A stretch of DNA of 43,340 nt from an uncultured Erysipelotrichaceae bacterium. GTDB lineage: Bacteria > Bacillota_I > Bacilli_A > RF39 > UBA660. Made by a program: the position numbers and the translations under genes. The notes beneath the pieces were generated by a model. That model was not told the DNA's origin. It saw only the letters and a program-made list of their open reading frames with translations, and did not search any database. Where the stretch lies: the NCBI GenBank assembly GCA_902778125.1, contig CACYWH010000015.1:1-43340 (forward strand), given 5' to 3'. Of this stretch, positions 1-10,491 are shown piece by piece; positions within the stretch are counted from its first letter, which is position 1; each line of letters begins with the position of its first letter.

Positions 1-469
1 TTCATCTCCTACTGTTATACTTCCTTCATTTTGTCTATTTACATATGTTATTGATGAACTACCGCTTCCTCCTGCACAGCTAAGTTCATAATTACTTTCT
101 GCTGTTGAAACTTCTGTACTATGTACCTCTTCTACTATTCCACTACTTTCATATTTATAGTTTCCATTTGTTGCTTTTAATTCTGTTATCTTTCCATTCC
201 CATCTATACTTACACAATATTCTAAACTTGAATTCCCTGTAAGTGGTAATTTATTTGAACTACTATTAAATGATTGAGGTATTCCTCCATCAAGTAGATA
301 TTGTTGTCTAGTTGTTCTAATTATAGTATTTACTTCATTACTAAATGTATCAATTCTTGCTTGGTTAAACATTCTAAGTACTGCTGGTAATGCCATAATA
401 ACTAATATAGCAAGAATAGCTATTACAGCTAAAAGTTCTACTAATGTAAATCCTTTTTTATTTTTTCAC
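1..469 (-). pseudogene. Type IV prepilin-like protein, N-terminal part; start out of frame
   Basis: The minus strand from 453 down to 1 is open and encodes a classic prepilin N-terminus: KKGFTLVELLAVIAILAIL, with the Gly/Phe cleavage-methylation site, Glu5 and a hydrophobic helix, then a pseudopilin-like body with two cysteines. The 3' end lies outside the window. The only plausible start is GTG at 469-467, followed by A6-T-A6 before the GGA codon of the GF site. This is one base too many: GTG reads into TAA after three codons, and the prepilin frame meets TGA just upstream. With five As the product would start MKNKKGFTLVELL. So it is either a frameshifted gene, a sequencing or assembly error in a homopolymer, or a slippage-dependent start. 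The family acts in type IV pili or DNA-uptake pseudopili after cleavage by a prepilin peptidase. Family identity is sure; intactness is not. Confidence 0.75.
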
Positions 470-478
470 CTATTATCA

Positions 479-507
479 ATTATAATTGTTTTACTTTCTA
501 ATATCAA
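479..507 (-). promoter_or_regulatory. Sigma-A-type promoter of the prepilin gene
   Basis: Minus strand TTGATA (507-502), 17-base spacer, TATAAT (484-479). The -10 box ends only nine bases before the GTG at 469, so transcription should start within a few bases of that codon, leaving almost no leader. Confidence 0.75.
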
Positions 508-570
508 TATTTTTGTAGAGAACTTTTCGTTTTGCTGTGCGTTTTGTTGTGTAAATGTTTGTATCGTAAA

Positions 571-596
571 AAATAAAAAACTTGATTGCTCAAGTT
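571..596 (-). terminator. Terminator of the heat-shock operon
   Basis: Minus-strand hairpin with 7-bp stem AACTTGA/TCAAGTT and loop GCAA, followed by TTTTTATTTTTT. It overlaps the dnaJ stop codon and separates the operon from the prepilin promoter. Confidence 0.8.
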
Positions 597-1731
597 ATTT
601 ATTTAATTTATAGAATTTATCAAATTCTGAACTATCTTCCAAATCAGTTTCTTCAAGTTCTTCTAAAATATTCTTTTGTTTTCTTGATAAACTTGTTGGT
701 ATTATTAATTTTAATATACAATAGAAATCACCTTTTTTCCAAGAATCTCTATTATCTATACCTTTTCCTTTGATTCTAAGTATTTCGCCTGGTTGACTTC
801 CTGATGGAATTTTTAAATCTACTGTTCCGTCCATTGTTTTAATGGTTTTCTTAGTTCCTAAACATAAATCAGTTATTGTAACAGGAACTTCTAAATAAAT
901 ATCGTTTCCTTTTCTTTCATAGAATTCATGCGGTTTAATTCTAATTTCAATATATAAGTCTCCATTAGGTCCACCATTAATTCCTGCTTCTCCTTTTCCA
1001 GCAAGTCTTAATTGCTCTCCATTATCGATTCCAGCAGGTATAGTTACAGTAACAGTTTTACTTACTCTAACTTTTCCCTTACCTTTACATTTAGAACATT
1101 TTGATTTAAATGATTTTCCAGTTCCATTACATTCTGGACAAGTTGTCTTAGTTTGAATTGTTCCAAGTATAGTATTAGTTTGTTTAATAACAACACCTCT
1201 ACCACCACACTCAGAACATGTAGATTCACCATGCCCACCTTTACCATCACATTCATCGCAATCATCGTAGTATTCTAAATCTATATCTTTTTTACATCCA
1301 TAAACCGCTTCCATAAAATCAATTTGCATTCCGTAAAGATTGTCATTTCCTTTACGAGCTCTTGATGATGATCTAGAGTTTCCACCAAAAGATGAAAATC
1401 CTCCTAAACCACCTGAAAACAAATCTTCAAATATATCACTGAAATCAAATCCACCAAATGGATTACCCTGAAATCCTCCAGCACCACCGCCTGCATTTCC
1501 ATATTGATTTTCAAAAGCAGCATGACCAAATTGATCATATTTAGCTCTATTATCTTTATCAGAAAGACAAGCATATGCTTCTTGTGCTTCTTTAAATTTT
1601 TCAGCAGCATCAGGACTTTTATTTACATCTGGGTGAAATTCTTTAGCTTTTTTTCTAAATGCACTTTTAATTTCTGCTTCAGATGCATCTTTAGAAACAC
1701 CTAAAACTTCATAATAATCTCTTTTTGCCAT
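595..1731 (-). CDS. dnaJ: Chaperone protein DnaJ (Hsp40)
   Basis: Co-chaperone that binds unfolded clients and stimulates DnaK ATPase in the cytoplasm. The 378 residues hold a J domain with the HPD motif at 33-35, a Gly/Phe-rich linker (about 71-125), four CxxCxGxG zinc repeats (about 158-221) and the C-terminal peptide-binding domains, so it is a full-length type I DnaJ of normal size. It is the last gene of the hrcA operon, 20 bases after pepF, and ends inside a terminator. Expression should follow HrcA/CIRCE control. Confidence 0.97.
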   Translation of the reverse strand: MAKRDYYEVLGVSKDASEAEIKSAFRKKAKEFHPDVNKSPDAAEKFKEAQEAYACLSDKDNRAKYDQFGHAAFENQYGNAGGGAGGFQGNPFGGFDFSDIFEDLFSGGLGGFSSFGGNSRSSSRARKGNDNLYGMQIDFMEAVYGCKKDIDLEYYDDCDECDGKGGHGESTCSECGGRGVVIKQTNTILGTIQTKTTCPECNGTGKSFKSKCSKCKGKGKVRVSKTVTVTIPAGIDNGEQLRLAGKGEAGINGGPNGDLYIEIRIKPHEFYERKGNDIYLEVPVTITDLCLGTKKTIKTMDGTVDLKIPSGSQPGEILRIKGKGIDNRDSWKKGDFYCILKLIIPTSLSRKQKNILEELEETDLEDSSEFDKFYKLNK

Positions 1732-1751
1732 ATATCACTACTCTTCCTTTT

Positions 1752-3506
1752 CTATAGTTCTTTTAACATATCTAGTTTATTTTTAAACATTTCAAATGCT
1801 TTATCTAATGTATTTTCATCTTTCAAGTCTATTCCAATATCAAGTAATAGTAGAAGTGGATCCTTAATACTACCACTACTTAAAAATTTAATATATTTAT
1901 CTTTAAAATCTTTTTCTGTTAATAACTTGTTAACAATTACTAATGCACATATAAATCCAGTAGCATATTTATAAACATAAAATGAATCATAAAAATGAGG
2001 AATTCTTGCCCATTCATATTTGATAGTATCATCAACACAAACAACTTTATCAAAATGTTTTTTATTTAATTTTAAATATTCTTCGCATAATAAATCTTTT
2101 GTTAATGATTTGCCACTTTCATAAAAAGCATGTATATTTCTTTCAAATTCAGCAAACATTGCTTGTCTATAAACAGTAGATTTAAATTTATCTAAGAATT
2201 CTATTAGATAATACTCTTTCTCATTTTTGTTATTACTAGTGTTAATTAAATATTCACTTAATAATATTTCATTCACTGTTGATGCTATTTCAGCTAAAAA
2301 TATTGGATATCCTGCATATAAATAATCTTGTGTTGAATCACTATAATAACTATGCATAGCATGTCCCATTTCATGTGCTAGTGTACTAACAGAATCAATA
2401 TTATTTTCATAATTTAATGATACATATGGAAGTACTCTATATGTACCCCATTCATATGCACCACTTCTTTTTTTGTCTTTAGGATAAACATCAACACATC
2501 TATTAGAAAGTAACATATTAAATTTATCTAAATATTCTTTTCCGAGTGGAGATAATGCTTCATTAACAAGTTTTATTGCATCTTCATAATTTATTTTTTT
2601 ATCTACCATGGAACTAGAATTTACATATAAATCATACATGTGTAGTTTATATCCCAAGGATTTACTTTTAAATGAATAGTATTCCTTTAAATATTTTATA
2701 TTTTTATTTGTTGCATCAATTACACTATTGTATAAAGATGTATCAACATCATCCGGAAATAATTTCATATCTAAAGTACTATCATAATTTCTTGTTTTAG
2801 CAATAAAAGAATTACTCTTAACTTTTCCAATATATAATGAACTTATAGTATTTATATGATCTATATAATATTTATATAATTTATTAAAAGCACTCTTTCT
2901 TACCCTTCTATTTTTAGACATTAAAAATGTTCCATAATTAGAATTTGTAAGTGGTACCATTTTACCATTTTCATCTTTTATTTTACCAAATTTTACATCT
3001 ATATTATTTAATGCATCATATGTACTTTTAGATATTCTAATTATTTCAGACATATCACTTAATAATTTTTCTTCTTTTTCACTTAGAACATGTTTTTTAT
3101 ATTTAAATGTTCTTTTAAGTGATAATTCATATTTTTTTAATTTATTATTTTCTCTAATATACTTCTCTATTAACTTATAATCAGAAGATAAAAGTTCTGG
3201 AGTCACAAAACTAGTCATATTACTTATCTTATCAATAAGTCTTAAACTTTCTTCTTTATATTCTTGGAATTTTGAAGATGACATATCACTATAATATCCA
3301 AGATGAGCATAAATATATATTCTTTCAGTTAATAATTCAATTTTATTATCTAATTCTAGTAATTGATATAAGTTATTACTATCTTTAAGAATATTTCCTT
3401 TATATTTAACAATTTCATTTGATAAATCTTCTGCTTCTTTTATGCTCTTCTTAAATTCAGCTTCAGTTTTAAATATTCTAGTCAAATCCCATGTATATTT
3501 ATCCAT
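1752..3506 (-). CDS. pepF: Oligoendopeptidase F (M3 family)
   Basis: Zinc metallopeptidase that cleaves short peptides in the cytoplasm. The 584-residue length is typical of PepF. The zinc site HEMGH is at 378-382, with a downstream AEIASTVNE segment supplying the third ligand. The ATG is preceded by AAGGAG at good spacing. The gene sits between dnaK and dnaJ, which are usually adjacent, so it probably shares heat-shock control and may clear peptides released by proteolysis; that role is inference. A strong hairpin lies between dnaK and this gene. Confidence 0.93.
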   Translation of the reverse strand: MDKYTWDLTRIFKTEAEFKKSIKEAEDLSNEIVKYKGNILKDSNNLYQLLELDNKIELLTERIYIYAHLGYYSDMSSSKFQEYKEESLRLIDKISNMTSFVTPELLSSDYKLIEKYIRENNKLKKYELSLKRTFKYKKHVLSEKEEKLLSDMSEIIRISKSTYDALNNIDVKFGKIKDENGKMVPLTNSNYGTFLMSKNRRVRKSAFNKLYKYYIDHINTISSLYIGKVKSNSFIAKTRNYDSTLDMKLFPDDVDTSLYNSVIDATNKNIKYLKEYYSFKSKSLGYKLHMYDLYVNSSSMVDKKINYEDAIKLVNEALSPLGKEYLDKFNMLLSNRCVDVYPKDKKRSGAYEWGTYRVLPYVSLNYENNIDSVSTLAHEMGHAMHSYYSDSTQDYLYAGYPIFLAEIASTVNEILLSEYLINTSNNKNEKEYYLIEFLDKFKSTVYRQAMFAEFERNIHAFYESGKSLTKDLLCEEYLKLNKKHFDKVVCVDDTIKYEWARIPHFYDSFYVYKYATGFICALVIVNKLLTEKDFKDKYIKFLSSGSIKDPLLLLLDIGIDLKDENTLDKAFEMFKNKLDMLKEL

Positions 3507-3528
3507 TTTATCTCCTTATTATAAGTGA

Positions 3529-3550
3529 GGGACTCAAAGTATTGAGTCCC
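3529..3550 (-). other. Intercistronic hairpin between dnaK and pepF
   Basis: Perfect 9-bp inverted repeat GGGACTCAA/TTGAGTCCC with a 4-base loop in the gap between the dnaK stop and the pepF ribosome site. In the minus direction it is not followed by a U tract, so it does not look like an ordinary terminator. It could protect the dnaK message 3' end or be an RNA processing site. Confidence 0.6.
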
Positions 3551-3563
3551 ACTACTTATTTAA

Positions 3564-5775
<2,212 letters not shown>

Positions 5776-5776
<1 letters not shown>

Positions 5777-6351
5777 TATTTATTTACCTTAACCATTGCT
5801 GGTCTAATTAATTTATCTTTGTATGTATATCCTTTAGTTAATATTTCAAGGACAACATTTTCAGGTTTATTTTCATCATGTTCAGTAAGAACTGCTTCTT
5901 CAAAATGAGGATCAAACTCTTTACCTAAGCAATCAACTTCACGGACTTCATATTTATCAAACAATCCAGTTAATGCACCAAGTATCATTTTAAATCCACT
6001 TAAGTATTTACTAACTTCATCTGATAAATCATTATCATCCATCATTACTGCTCTTTCTAAATTATCTTTAATAACTAGCATTTCTTTAATGAATGATTCT
6101 CCTTCATACATAAGCATTCTACTTACTTCACCTTGAGTTCTAGTTTTGAAGTTCAAATATTCTGCTTGTAAACGAATATATTTTTCTTCAAGTTCTTTAT
6201 TTCTTGAGTCAAGAATTTGAATAACTGTTTCGGGATCTAACGTTGGTTCACATCCAGCGCATCCTTCACAAGAACCAGCACAACCTGATTCTGAATTTAC
6301 TTCTTCATTCTTAACTTCTTCTTTTACTTTTTCATGTTTTTCTTTTGCCAT
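5776..6351 (-). CDS. grpE: Nucleotide exchange factor GrpE
   Basis: Releases ADP from DnaK. The 191 residues hold the long coiled-coil helix (about 50-100, with LQAEYLNFKTRTQ) and the C-terminal beta domain that ends in a typical LIRPAMVKVNK. An unusual cysteine cluster precedes the coiled coil: C-x3-C-x2-C-x2-C in GCAGSCEGCAGCEPT at about residues 23-37. GrpE tails are normally acidic and cysteine-free, so a metal or redox role is possible. It lies about 30 bases after hrcA and is coupled by TAATG to the next gene. Confidence 0.96.
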
Positions 6352-6381
6352 TTATTTCATCCTTTCAAAATGGTATTTCCA

Positions 6382-7389
6382 TCATTTATCGTTGTTTAAT
6401 TTACTTTCAATATTTTCTTTTAAATACTCAAGCATATTAACCACTCTTTCATATTCCATTCTTTTTGGTCCAATTACAGCAATAGAACCCTCACGTCCAT
6501 TTGCTTTATATTTTGTCTTAACTATTGTTACATTATCATCTATGTCAGATTCGCTACCAATATATACTTTAACCTCATCATCAGTTTCTTCAATTTTACT
6601 CACCATATCTTTGCTTTCAAATTTACTTATAATGTTCTTAACATCATCAACCGTATTGAATTCTGGTTGTTTTAATATATTAGTTTTACCTGTAAATTTA
6701 ACATCCCTATCAGTTGTAAAGTTTGAAAGTGCACTGTAAAATGCATTGTAAACAACTTCATAATTTTGAATATAGTTTCTAATTATAGGCTTTATTTCAA
6801 ACTCTAATTTACTAGGAACATCATCTATAGGCGTCCCAACTAACATTTTGTTAAGTAACTCAGTAGTTTTGGAAATCTCAGATGCTGGTATATTTTCTTC
6901 AAGAACTATGTTCTTATTTTCAACATGACCAGTATCTGTAATAACAATCGCAATAAGTTGTCTTTCACTTATTGGAACAACTTCTACTTTTTGCAATTTG
7001 TTATCACTAGATTCTTTACCTAAAATAACTGAAGTATAATTAGTCATATCACTAATTATTTCCAAACTTTTACTAATTGCATCATTTAACTCAAGTTCAT
7101 TATTGTTAAATATTGTCTGCAATTTAAGCATGTCTTCTCCACTTATCTTTTTAGGCTCCATTAAGTTATCAACATAATATCTGTAACCACTTTCAGATGG
7201 AACTCTTCCCGAAGATATATGTGTTTTTTCTAAGTAACCCAAATCTTCAAGTAAAGCCATATCATTTCTAATAGTTGCACTAGAACATTTAAATTTTTTA
7301 CACAAAGATTTACTTCCGACTGGTCTAGCACTTTTAACATATTCTAGAACTATTTCTTTAAGTAACTCTTTTTGTCTACTTCCAAGCAC
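6382..7389 (-). CDS. hrcA: Heat-inducible transcription repressor HrcA
   Basis: Represses the class I heat-shock operon by binding CIRCE and is kept active by GroEL in related bacteria. The 335 residues start with a winged-helix domain (CSSATIRNDMALLEDLGYL, then SSGRVPSESGYRYYVD), followed by the GAF-like and dimerisation domains. The start is a GTG at 7389, seven bases after AGGAGGT. It is the first gene of the operon, just downstream of two CIRCE elements, so it autoregulates. Confidence 0.96.
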   Translation of the reverse strand: MLGSRQKELLKEIVLEYVKSARPVGSKSLCKKFKCSSATIRNDMALLEDLGYLEKTHISSGRVPSESGYRYYVDNLMEPKKISGEDMLKLQTIFNNNELELNDAISKSLEIISDMTNYTSVILGKESSDNKLQKVEVVPISERQLIAIVITDTGHVENKNIVLEENIPASEISKTTELLNKMLVGTPIDDVPSKLEFEIKPIIRNYIQNYEVVYNAFYSALSNFTTDRDVKFTGKTNILKQPEFNTVDDVKNIISKFESKDMVSKIEETDDEVKVYIGSESDIDDNVTIVKTKYKANGREGSIAVIGPKRMEYERVVNMLEYLKENIESKLNNDK

Positions 7390-7401
7390 AATATACCTCC
7401 T

Positions 7402-7428
7402 TTAGCACTCTTTTCTTTTTAGTGCTAA
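7402..7428 (-). promoter_or_regulatory. CIRCE operator, start-site copy
   Basis: TTAGCACTC-N9-TAGTGCTAA, a single mismatch to the CIRCE consensus TTAGCACTC-N9-GAGTGCTAA. It lies between the -10 box and the hrcA ribosome site, where HrcA binding would block transcription. Confidence 0.92.
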
Positions 7429-7432
7429 TACC

Positions 7433-7461
7433 ATTATAATATTATATGTTAGCAATGTCAA
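7433..7461 (-). promoter_or_regulatory. Heat-shock operon promoter
   Basis: Perfect sigma-A consensus on the minus strand: TTGACA (7461-7456), 17-base spacer, TATAAT (7438-7433). The -35 box lies inside the upstream CIRCE-like repeat, and the downstream CIRCE covers the start site. Confidence 0.92.
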
Positions 7462-7475
7462 GATATGAGTGCTAA
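7449..7475 (-). promoter_or_regulatory. Second CIRCE-like operator over the -35 box
   Basis: TTAGCAATG-N9-GAGTGCTAA: one half is perfect and the other has two mismatches. It overlaps the -35 box, so the promoter is sandwiched between two HrcA sites. Confidence 0.8.
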
Positions 7476-7489
7476 ATTTTTTTTGATGC

Positions 7490-7517
7490 AAAATAAAACT
7501 TAGAAATTAATCTAAGT
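7490..7517 (-). terminator. Terminator after recO
   Basis: Minus-strand stem ACTTAGA/TCTAAGT with a 6-base loop and following TTTATTTT. It overlaps the recO stop codon and insulates the heat-shock promoter. Confidence 0.75.
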
Positions 7518-8232
7518 CTTTTAAAAATTTCTTACTTTTACTAGTTATTCCAGAATAAGTATCATAGTATTCACTAATAATCATATTTATATGATCTCTT
7601 ATATTTTTATCTATATCAAGATTTGAAATTTTAGATATATCAACATAACTATATAGTCTTAATAATTTTAATACTTTTTCGTCAATTAAAGGTTCATTTG
7701 TTCTACAATTTCCACATATGTACCCACCTTTATCCATAGATAAAGTAACTATTTTAGATGATCCGCATTTAACACATTCATCTAAATTAAGATCAATACC
7801 TATATATTTTAAGTATTGAAGTTCAACAATATTAGTAATTACTTTAGGATCATACCCTTCCTCTATTTTCAATATTGCAGACTCCAATAATGGATATATA
7901 TCATCACTTTCACTTTCTTTAAACACATTAGTAGAAAGTTCGCATAAGTATGATAAATAACTTATTCTATTAATATCACTTTTAGAATTTATTAAGTAAT
8001 TTTTAATATCACCATCAATTAATGTAGATAATTTATCTTCTTTGTAGTATAAATGAAATGTTCCATAAGCAAAGTTTTCGCTAACAAGTCGTAATGGACT
8101 TTTTAGTTTTTTACATCCCTTTGAAACACATCCAATAATACCTTTATCTTTAGTTAAAATATTTATTATTTTACTATTTTCTTTAAAAGGCATACTGCTT
8201 ACAACAATTCCATCTACACTAATTACTTCCAT
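7507..8232 (-). CDS. recO: DNA repair protein RecO
   Basis: Recombination mediator that helps load RecA at gaps with RecR. It has an N-terminal OB fold (EVISVDGIVVSSMPFKENSK) and a zinc finger with CVKCG about 28 residues from the C-terminal CGNC pair. I chose ATG 8232, giving 241 residues, because family members begin at this point; a GTG at 8250 would add six residues, and neither start has a clear ribosome site. It is the last gene of the yqfC-to-recO operon, as in Bacillus. Confidence 0.92.
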   Translation of the reverse strand: MEVISVDGIVVSSMPFKENSKIINILTKDKGIIGCVSKGCKKLKSPLRLVSENFAYGTFHLYYKEDKLSTLIDGDIKNYLINSKSDINRISYLSYLCELSTNVFKESESDDIYPLLESAILKIEEGYDPKVITNIVELQYLKYIGIDLNLDECVKCGSSKIVTLSMDKGGYICGNCRTNEPLIDEKVLKLLRLYSYVDISKISNLDIDKNIRDHINMIISEYYDTYSGITSKSKKFLKDLD

Positions 8233-8268
8233 CTTGTTAACTAAAAGCACAAAGAATTATCTTTATGC

Positions 8269-8349
8269 TTATTTTCCTTTCTTATATTTTAAATAATATT
8301 CAATCTTTCCTGTTTCTTTAAATTTATTCCAAGCTTCAGTTTTATTCAT
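8269..8349 (-). CDS. YqzL-like small protein (26 residues)
   Basis: Reads MNKTEAWNKFKETGKIEYYL followed by KYKKGK. The ATG is preceded by GGAG at good spacing. Bacillus carries a tiny gene, yqzL, at the same place between era and recO, with a similar 'W..F..TG.I..YL' pattern. The match in position and pattern supports a YqzL-family call from memory; function is unknown. Confidence 0.75.
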   Translation of the reverse strand: MNKTEAWNKFKETGKIEYYLKYKKGK

Positions 8350-8392
8350 TTTTATCTCCTTACAATATTATATTGTAGGAAATTTAAAATAT

Positions 8393-9280
8393 TTATTCAT
8401 CTTTTAATAAATAACCTAAATCTTTGATATACTTTTCTTTTTCTCTCCATTTTTTAATTGTTTTACAATATAATTCAAGATAAACTTTTTTACCAAGTAA
8501 TTTTTCCATATCGAGTCTTGCTTCATATCCAATAGTTTTAATCATGCTACCTGATGCTCCAACTATTATCTTTCTTAGGGAGTCTCTATCAACAATAATA
8601 TCTACATATACATATGCTATATCATTCTTTTCTTCATAACCAATTAATTTGCAAGATATTGAATGAGGCACTTCATCATTAGTATGTATAAATATTTTTT
8701 CACGTACTATTTCAGATAATCTAAAATCAAGTTCAGCAGTTGTTACTTCATTATCATAAAAATATTTTACACTATCAGGTAAATAATCCTTTAATACTTT
8801 TATTATTCTATCTACATTATCATTATTTAAAGCAGATACAGGTATTATTTCAGCAAATTCATATAAATCTTTATATTCATTTATCTTAAGTAAAATCTGT
8901 TCTTCAGTTAATTTGTCAATCTTATTTAATATAAGAAAAACAGGTTTATTTACACCAGATAATTTATCAATAATAAATTGATCACCTTTACCATATGGAA
9001 CAGATGCATCAACTACTAGTAATAAGATGTCTACATCATTAATAGAATAATATGCTTGATTATTAAGTGCATGTCCTAGTTTATCTATTGGTTTATGTAT
9101 ACCAGGAGTATCTACAAATACAATTTGAGTATCTTCTTCATTATATATTCCTTCGATTAGATTTCTAGTTGTTTGAGGCTTTGGTGAAATAATTGCAATA
9201 TGTTCTTTTAAAATTTGATTTAATAGTGTACTTTTACCAGTATTAGGTCTACCTATCAAGCTTACAAAGCCACTTTTCAT
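8393..9280 (-). CDS. era: GTPase Era
   Basis: Ribosome-assembly GTPase that binds the 3' end of 16S rRNA. The 295 residues show the G1 loop GRPNTGKST at the N-terminus, DTPGIHKP (G3), NKID (G4) and a C-terminal KH domain (IIVGASGSMIKTIGYEAR). The ATG overlaps the cdd stop as ATGA, so the two are coupled. Confidence 0.97.
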   Translation of the reverse strand: MKSGFVSLIGRPNTGKSTLLNQILKEHIAIISPKPQTTRNLIEGIYNEEDTQIVFVDTPGIHKPIDKLGHALNNQAYYSINDVDILLLVVDASVPYGKGDQFIIDKLSGVNKPVFLILNKIDKLTEEQILLKINEYKDLYEFAEIIPVSALNNDNVDRIIKVLKDYLPDSVKYFYDNEVTTAELDFRLSEIVREKIFIHTNDEVPHSISCKLIGYEEKNDIAYVYVDIIVDRDSLRKIIVGASGSMIKTIGYEARLDMEKLLGKKVYLELYCKTIKKWREKEKYIKDLGYLLKDE

Positions 9281-9657
9281 ACTAAGTCCTCCTTAGTAAA
9301 TGTTGTATTCATTATTTTTTCAAAAGACATTACTTCCATTTTTCCACTTTTAGTCATAATATTAAATATTACATCTTTATCAAAAAATTCTAAAAATGTT
9401 TGTTTACATAAATTACATGGATAACATATTTCAGGACTACTTGTCATTAAATACAATGCCTTGAATTCTCGTTTCCCATGACTTACAGCATTATTAATTG
9501 CATTTCTTTCTGCACATATTGTTGCTCCATAAGAAGCATTTTCAATATTAACACCTTCGTAGAATTCTCCATCTTTTGTTTCTACTATACAAGCAAAATG
9601 CATATTTGAATATGGTGCATAACTATTTTCTAATAATTTTTCTAATTTTTCTTTCAT
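9277..9657 (-). CDS. cdd: Cytidine deaminase
   Basis: Converts cytidine or deoxycytidine to uridine forms for pyrimidine salvage. It is a 126-residue small tetrameric-type enzyme with the zinc and catalytic motif CAERNAI and the PCNLC pair. It sits between dgkA and era as in Bacillus and ends in TGA, showing that UGA is a stop here. Confidence 0.95.
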   Translation of the reverse strand: MKEKLEKLLENSYAPYSNMHFACIVETKDGEFYEGVNIENASYGATICAERNAINNAVSHGKREFKALYLMTSSPEICYPCNLCKQTFLEFFDKDVIFNIMTKSGKMEVMSFEKIMNTTFTKEDLV

Positions 9658-9666
9658 ACTACTCCT

Positions 9667-10065
9667 TTAAAATAAACCGATAAGTTTAGGTAAAAAGATT
9701 ATAATTCCAACTACTACTGCCATTATTGCAAGGATAAATACTGCAGCTGCAGAAGTATCTTTTGCAACTTTAGCTAATGGATGATACTCTTCTGTAACTA
9801 AATCAACTACTGCTTCAATCGCAGTATTTATTAATTCTCCAGCTATTACAACTCCTATTGTCATAGCAATAATTACCCATTCATATGTTTCCAATTGAAA
9901 TATAAATCCAGCTATTAAAACTAATAATGAAATTCCAACATCAACTGCAAGGTTTTGTTCATTTCTATATGCATACTTTAATCCTTTAACTGGATAAGTA
10001 AAACTCAATAGAAATTTTTTAATACCCTTTTGACGTTTTCTTTCATCTCTTGATATCATATTCAT
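9667..10065 (-). CDS. dgkA: Diacylglycerol/undecaprenol kinase family membrane protein
   Basis: Small integral membrane lipid kinase of 132 residues with three hydrophobic helices and the conserved segment GELINTAIEAVVDLVTEE, then HPLAKVAKDTSAAAV. Gram-positive members phosphorylate undecaprenol to supply the cell-wall lipid carrier. The ATG follows GAGGAGG and overlaps the end of ybeY by 23 bases. Confidence 0.93.
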   Translation of the reverse strand: MNMISRDERKRQKGIKKFLLSFTYPVKGLKYAYRNEQNLAVDVGISLLVLIAGFIFQLETYEWVIIAMTIGVVIAGELINTAIEAVVDLVTEEYHPLAKVAKDTSAAAVFILAIMAVVVGIIIFLPKLIGLF

Positions 10066-10483
10066 CTAATATTTCCTCCTCAAGAGCTCTCATTACTTTT
10101 TTATCTTCCTCTTTTATATGATCATATCCAAGTAAATGTAAAAGTCCATGAACTGCTAAATAGCAAAATTCTCTTTTAAAACTATGACCATATTCTTTAG
10201 CTTGCTCTACACATTTATCATATGAAATATATATTTCACCTAAAAATCTCATATTATCATATTCTAAATTATCGCTTTCTTCAAATGCAAAAGATATTAC
10301 ATCTGTAACAGAATCTTTATTTCTATATACTTTATTTATTTCTTGTATCTTTTTATTATCAACAATTACTATATTTAAAAGTGGATTTACTACATTTAAT
10401 TTTTTACAAGCAAATTTTATCACTTTATCAATATCTTCAGTTTCAACTATTTCATCAGTTGTATTAAAAATATAATCTTCCAT
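10043..10483 (-). CDS. ybeY: Endoribonuclease YbeY
   Basis: Metal-dependent endoribonuclease in 16S rRNA maturation and ribosome quality control. It has 146 residues with the histidine site HGLLHLLGYDH near the C-terminus and DVISFAFEE in the middle. The following gene, dgkA, overlaps its end. Confidence 0.96.
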   Translation of the reverse strand: MEDYIFNTTDEIVETEDIDKVIKFACKKLNVVNPLLNIVIVDNKKIQEINKVYRNKDSVTDVISFAFEESDNLEYDNMRFLGEIYISYDKCVEQAKEYGHSFKREFCYLAVHGLLHLLGYDHIKEEDKKVMRALEEEILDEYDIKR

Positions 10484-10491
10484 TTTACCTC

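Noticed and set aside
3529-3550. Terminator between dnaK and pepF
   Set aside because: The stem is strong but has no U tract in the direction of transcription; listed as an intercistronic hairpin instead.
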